DNA of 64,000 nt, from NCBI GenBank assembly GCA_030340625.1, contig JAOPHQ010000578.1, positions 58,501 through 122,500 of the forward strand, read 5' to 3'. Positions 63,601-64,000 of the stretch are shown here, piece after piece (position 1 is the stretch's first letter; each line of letters starts with the position of its first letter). The position numbers were made by a program, and so were the translations under genes. Below the pieces are notes generated by a model that was given only the letters and a program-made list of their open reading frames with translations, searched no databases and had not been told where the DNA came from. The stretch comes from Merluccius polli (Eukaryota; Chordata; Actinopteri; Gadiformes; Merlucciidae).

Positions 63601-63873
63601 AGCTCCCCTGGGGGTTAGGGGTGGAATCTTGACTCCGACTGGGGAGGAGGGGGCTGGGGAGAAGGGGGCCAGTGTAGACCACTAGCGCATCCCGCGGCAC
63701 CAGTGCATCAGTGGGCGGAGAGCGTGATTGGGTAGGAACCTGTGGGTGGATCCCTGGTGAGGTGGGTGTGGTGTCGGCGCTCTGGGAGGTGGGAAGGGGT
63801 GGAAGTACGGTCGCCGGGGTGTGTTCTGTTTGTTGCCGTGGTGATTTTGGAGACATCCTGGCTACGATGAGAC
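57686..63873 (-). CDS. ZNF385C: Zinc finger protein 385C, C-terminal exons (partial)
   Basis: Exons (minus strand) 63427-63873, 59797-60005, 59304-59402 and 57686-57916, with GT/AG sites and consistent phases, encode the C-terminal part of a ZNF385-family protein, nuclear proteins with matrin/U1-type C2H2 fingers that may bind double-stranded RNA. Two complete fingers are seen: CPLCKVTVNSNSQLEAH/CLGSRH across the first junction and CELCQLSVNSESQLKQ/HMSSRRH across the second; both fit C-x2-C-x12-H-x5-H. The segment between is proline-, glutamate- and lysine-rich (RQEEEQQEKEVKNEGEVVEE). The C-terminus is TKLALQKHLSKALPPGFLPS to THTPIIFSPY. Earlier exons, including the first finger, are beyond 64,000. 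The paralogue choice (C rather than A, B or D) rests on linkage to DNAJC7 and ACLY. Confidence 0.85.
57917..59303. other. ZNF385C intron, no feature recognised
   Basis: AT-rich intron. An inverted repeat at about 58767-58800 (tgcatttatagattgg / aaaatctataaatgca) is the only notable structure. Confidence 0.45.
60125..60343. repeat. Minisatellite in ZNF385C intron, part 1
   Basis: About ten 20-21-bp units of 'ggggctatgtaccactgcagt', each with a PstI-like ctgcag core. The array continues at 62594-62637 and 63256-63426, separated by two mobile-element insertions. Confidence 0.9.
60351..62586 (-). mobile_element. LINE (CR1/L2-like), 5'-truncated, intact RT frame
   Basis: The 3' end is a (ttgcc)n tail (60351-60370 as aaggc repeats) preceded by the conserved fish LINE end gctttatttatatagcgcat (plus-strand reading). 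A 7-bp target duplication gtgaggc is at 60344-60350 and 62587-62593, both within minisatellite sequence. The 5' end lacks the endonuclease region. Confidence 0.85.
60601..62574 (-). CDS. LINE reverse transcriptase, open but lacking endonuclease
   Basis: About 657 open codons up to the truncation point; no start codon is implied. Polymerase motifs are seen in order: KPLLKKRSLDASMLTNYRPI, FDKFQSGFRPHHSTETAL, LLDLSAAFDTVDHSILL, GVPQGSVLGPLLFSLY, the catalytic SYADDMQIYI, and LGVLIDSDLTFSSHI. The C-terminus is LDYCNGLLTGLP through AFSYYAAQNWNKLP, typical of CR1/L2-like fish LINEs. No frame break is seen, so the insertion is young. Without its endonuclease and 5' end it should be unable to move by itself. 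Confidence 0.9.
   Translation of the reverse strand: MIRKKTPWRNTMMVKALKTECRKAECKWRKTKLQIHHDLYKISLCNFNYELVKARQRHFSEIINKNINNTRTLFAMVDKLTNPPKQIAPELLSTVKCNEFACFFSEKIQSIRLNISTNQQKNKITQSLRPPRNNSTAMSEFNTVDQKTIEETVQHLKPSTCCLDTMPSDFFKTIVNSVQIDLRQILNSSLQSGTFPKSLKVAAIKPLLKKRSLDASMLTNYRPISNLPFIAKIVEKVVFNQLSKFLNSSGLFDKFQSGFRPHHSTETALIRVLNDIRLNTDSGKVSVLVLLDLSAAFDTVDHSILLNRLETWAGLSGTVLKWFRSYLEERSYFVTIGSYESNRMAMTCGVPQGSVLGPLLFSLYMLPLGQVLQNSNVDYHSYADDMQIYIALSSDDYSPIQSLCHCLEQVTNWMNQNFLQLNQDKTEVIVFGNKEKRTAVSKHLESLSLKTRDQVRNLGVLIDSDLTFSSHIKSITKTAFYHLKNISRVKGFMSQTDQEKLIHAFISSRLDYCNGLLTGLPQKSIKQLQLIQNAAARVLTRTKRSEHITPVLKSLHWLPVSYRIDFKVLLLVYKSLNGLGPEYMNDILVEYKPSRALRSTDSGQIVKPRVQTKHGEAAFSYYAAQNWNKLPAELTSAPTVSIFKSKLKTLLFSCAYD
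62638..63255. mobile_element. MITE, TIR TGGTGCATTC, 618 bp
   Basis: Ends TGGTGCATTCCATTTGTC and (inverted) TGGTGCATTCTATTTGTC are flanked by TAT (62635-62637, 63256-63258). Removing it restores the minisatellite unit gggctatgtag. The interior carries 'cgagtcgga' and 'gaccccgag' motifs. It is perhaps a Harbinger-type element because of the 3-bp duplication, though TAT is not the usual TWA. Confidence 0.75.
63256..63426. repeat. Minisatellite in ZNF385C intron, part 2
   Basis: The same 'tgtaccactgcagtggggct' units as at 60125-60343, ending directly at the splice donor of the exon at 63427. Each unit supplies a pyrimidine-poor CTGCAG core. Confidence 0.9.
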
Positions 63874-64000
63874 CTGTGGTGAGAAAAAAAAAAATCGAAT
63901 ATTTACCTACTTTACTTGGAACCAAGCTGATTCAATCAGGAACAAGATTTGCAATAGCCATGGTTAACCAGAGATGCTGCTCTTCCCTAAGTTTTATACT
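63874..64000. other. ZNF385C: ZNF385C intron, right edge
   Basis: Begins with the acceptor tttttttttctcaccacag (minus strand) of the exon at 63427-63873. The gene continues beyond the window. Confidence 0.7.

Overview
The window looks like teleost fish genomic DNA. The evidence is split, vertebrate-type protein-coding genes with short exons, all on the minus strand, in introns and intergenic DNA filled with fish-typical transposons (pogo/Tigger-like, Tc1, hAT, P-like THAP elements, Harbinger-like, LINE, Ty3/gypsy), long CA repeats and C/G homopolymers. I recognise three host genes: the 5' part of ACLY (about 1-11.7 kb, with a probable non-coding first exon and promoter near 18.4 kb), a complete DNAJC7 (34,885-51,529) and the 3' part of ZNF385C (57,686-63,873, continuing beyond the right edge). 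From established knowledge this gene order resembles the human 17q21 block ACLY - ODAD4(TTC25) - CNP - DNAJC7 - NKIRAS2 - ZNF385C. ODAD4, CNP and NKIRAS2 were not found here.

The DNAJC7 model is strong. Fourteen coding exons joined at GT/AG sites give 1,503 nt, exactly 500 codons plus stop, with TPR repeats followed by a J domain and a C-terminus like the human protein. ACLY contributes five coding exons (about 205 residues of the N-terminal ATP-grasp region). ZNF385C contributes four exons with two complete matrin-type C2H2 fingers.

Layout: 1-18.6 kb is ACLY with an apparently intact pogo-like transposon carrying a nested hAT element, a 28S rRNA fragment inside hAT-like sequence, a LINE fragment, SINEs, a large hAT element, a 1.7-kb inverted repeat of a THAP gene, a CA microsatellite, a solo LTR and a perfect 69-nt palindrome. 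18.6-27.3 kb is a four-part nest: an old fish repeat holds a Tc1 element (itself split by a 2.6-kb inverted-repeat element) and a Ty3/gypsy retrotransposon. 29-33 kb is a decayed GC-rich gypsy copy. 33.3-51.6 kb is DNAJC7, whose introns hold many elements with clear target-site duplications, some within 50 nt of exons. 51.9-55.0 kb, just upstream of the DNAJC7 promoter, is a Harbinger-like element containing three consecutive P-like elements separated by the same 8-bp site, the first split by a hAT element. 55-57.7 kb holds a helicase-like gene fragment and a minisatellite next to the ZNF385C 3' end. 57.7-64 kb is ZNF385C with an intronic minisatellite interrupted by a LINE and a MITE.

No new multi-gene system was found. 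The most unusual content is the architecture of the mobile DNA: inverted-repeat elements with coding arms, repeated use of one target site, unrelated hAT families sharing internal modules, and captured rDNA. All family names come from motifs read by eye; no database search was possible.
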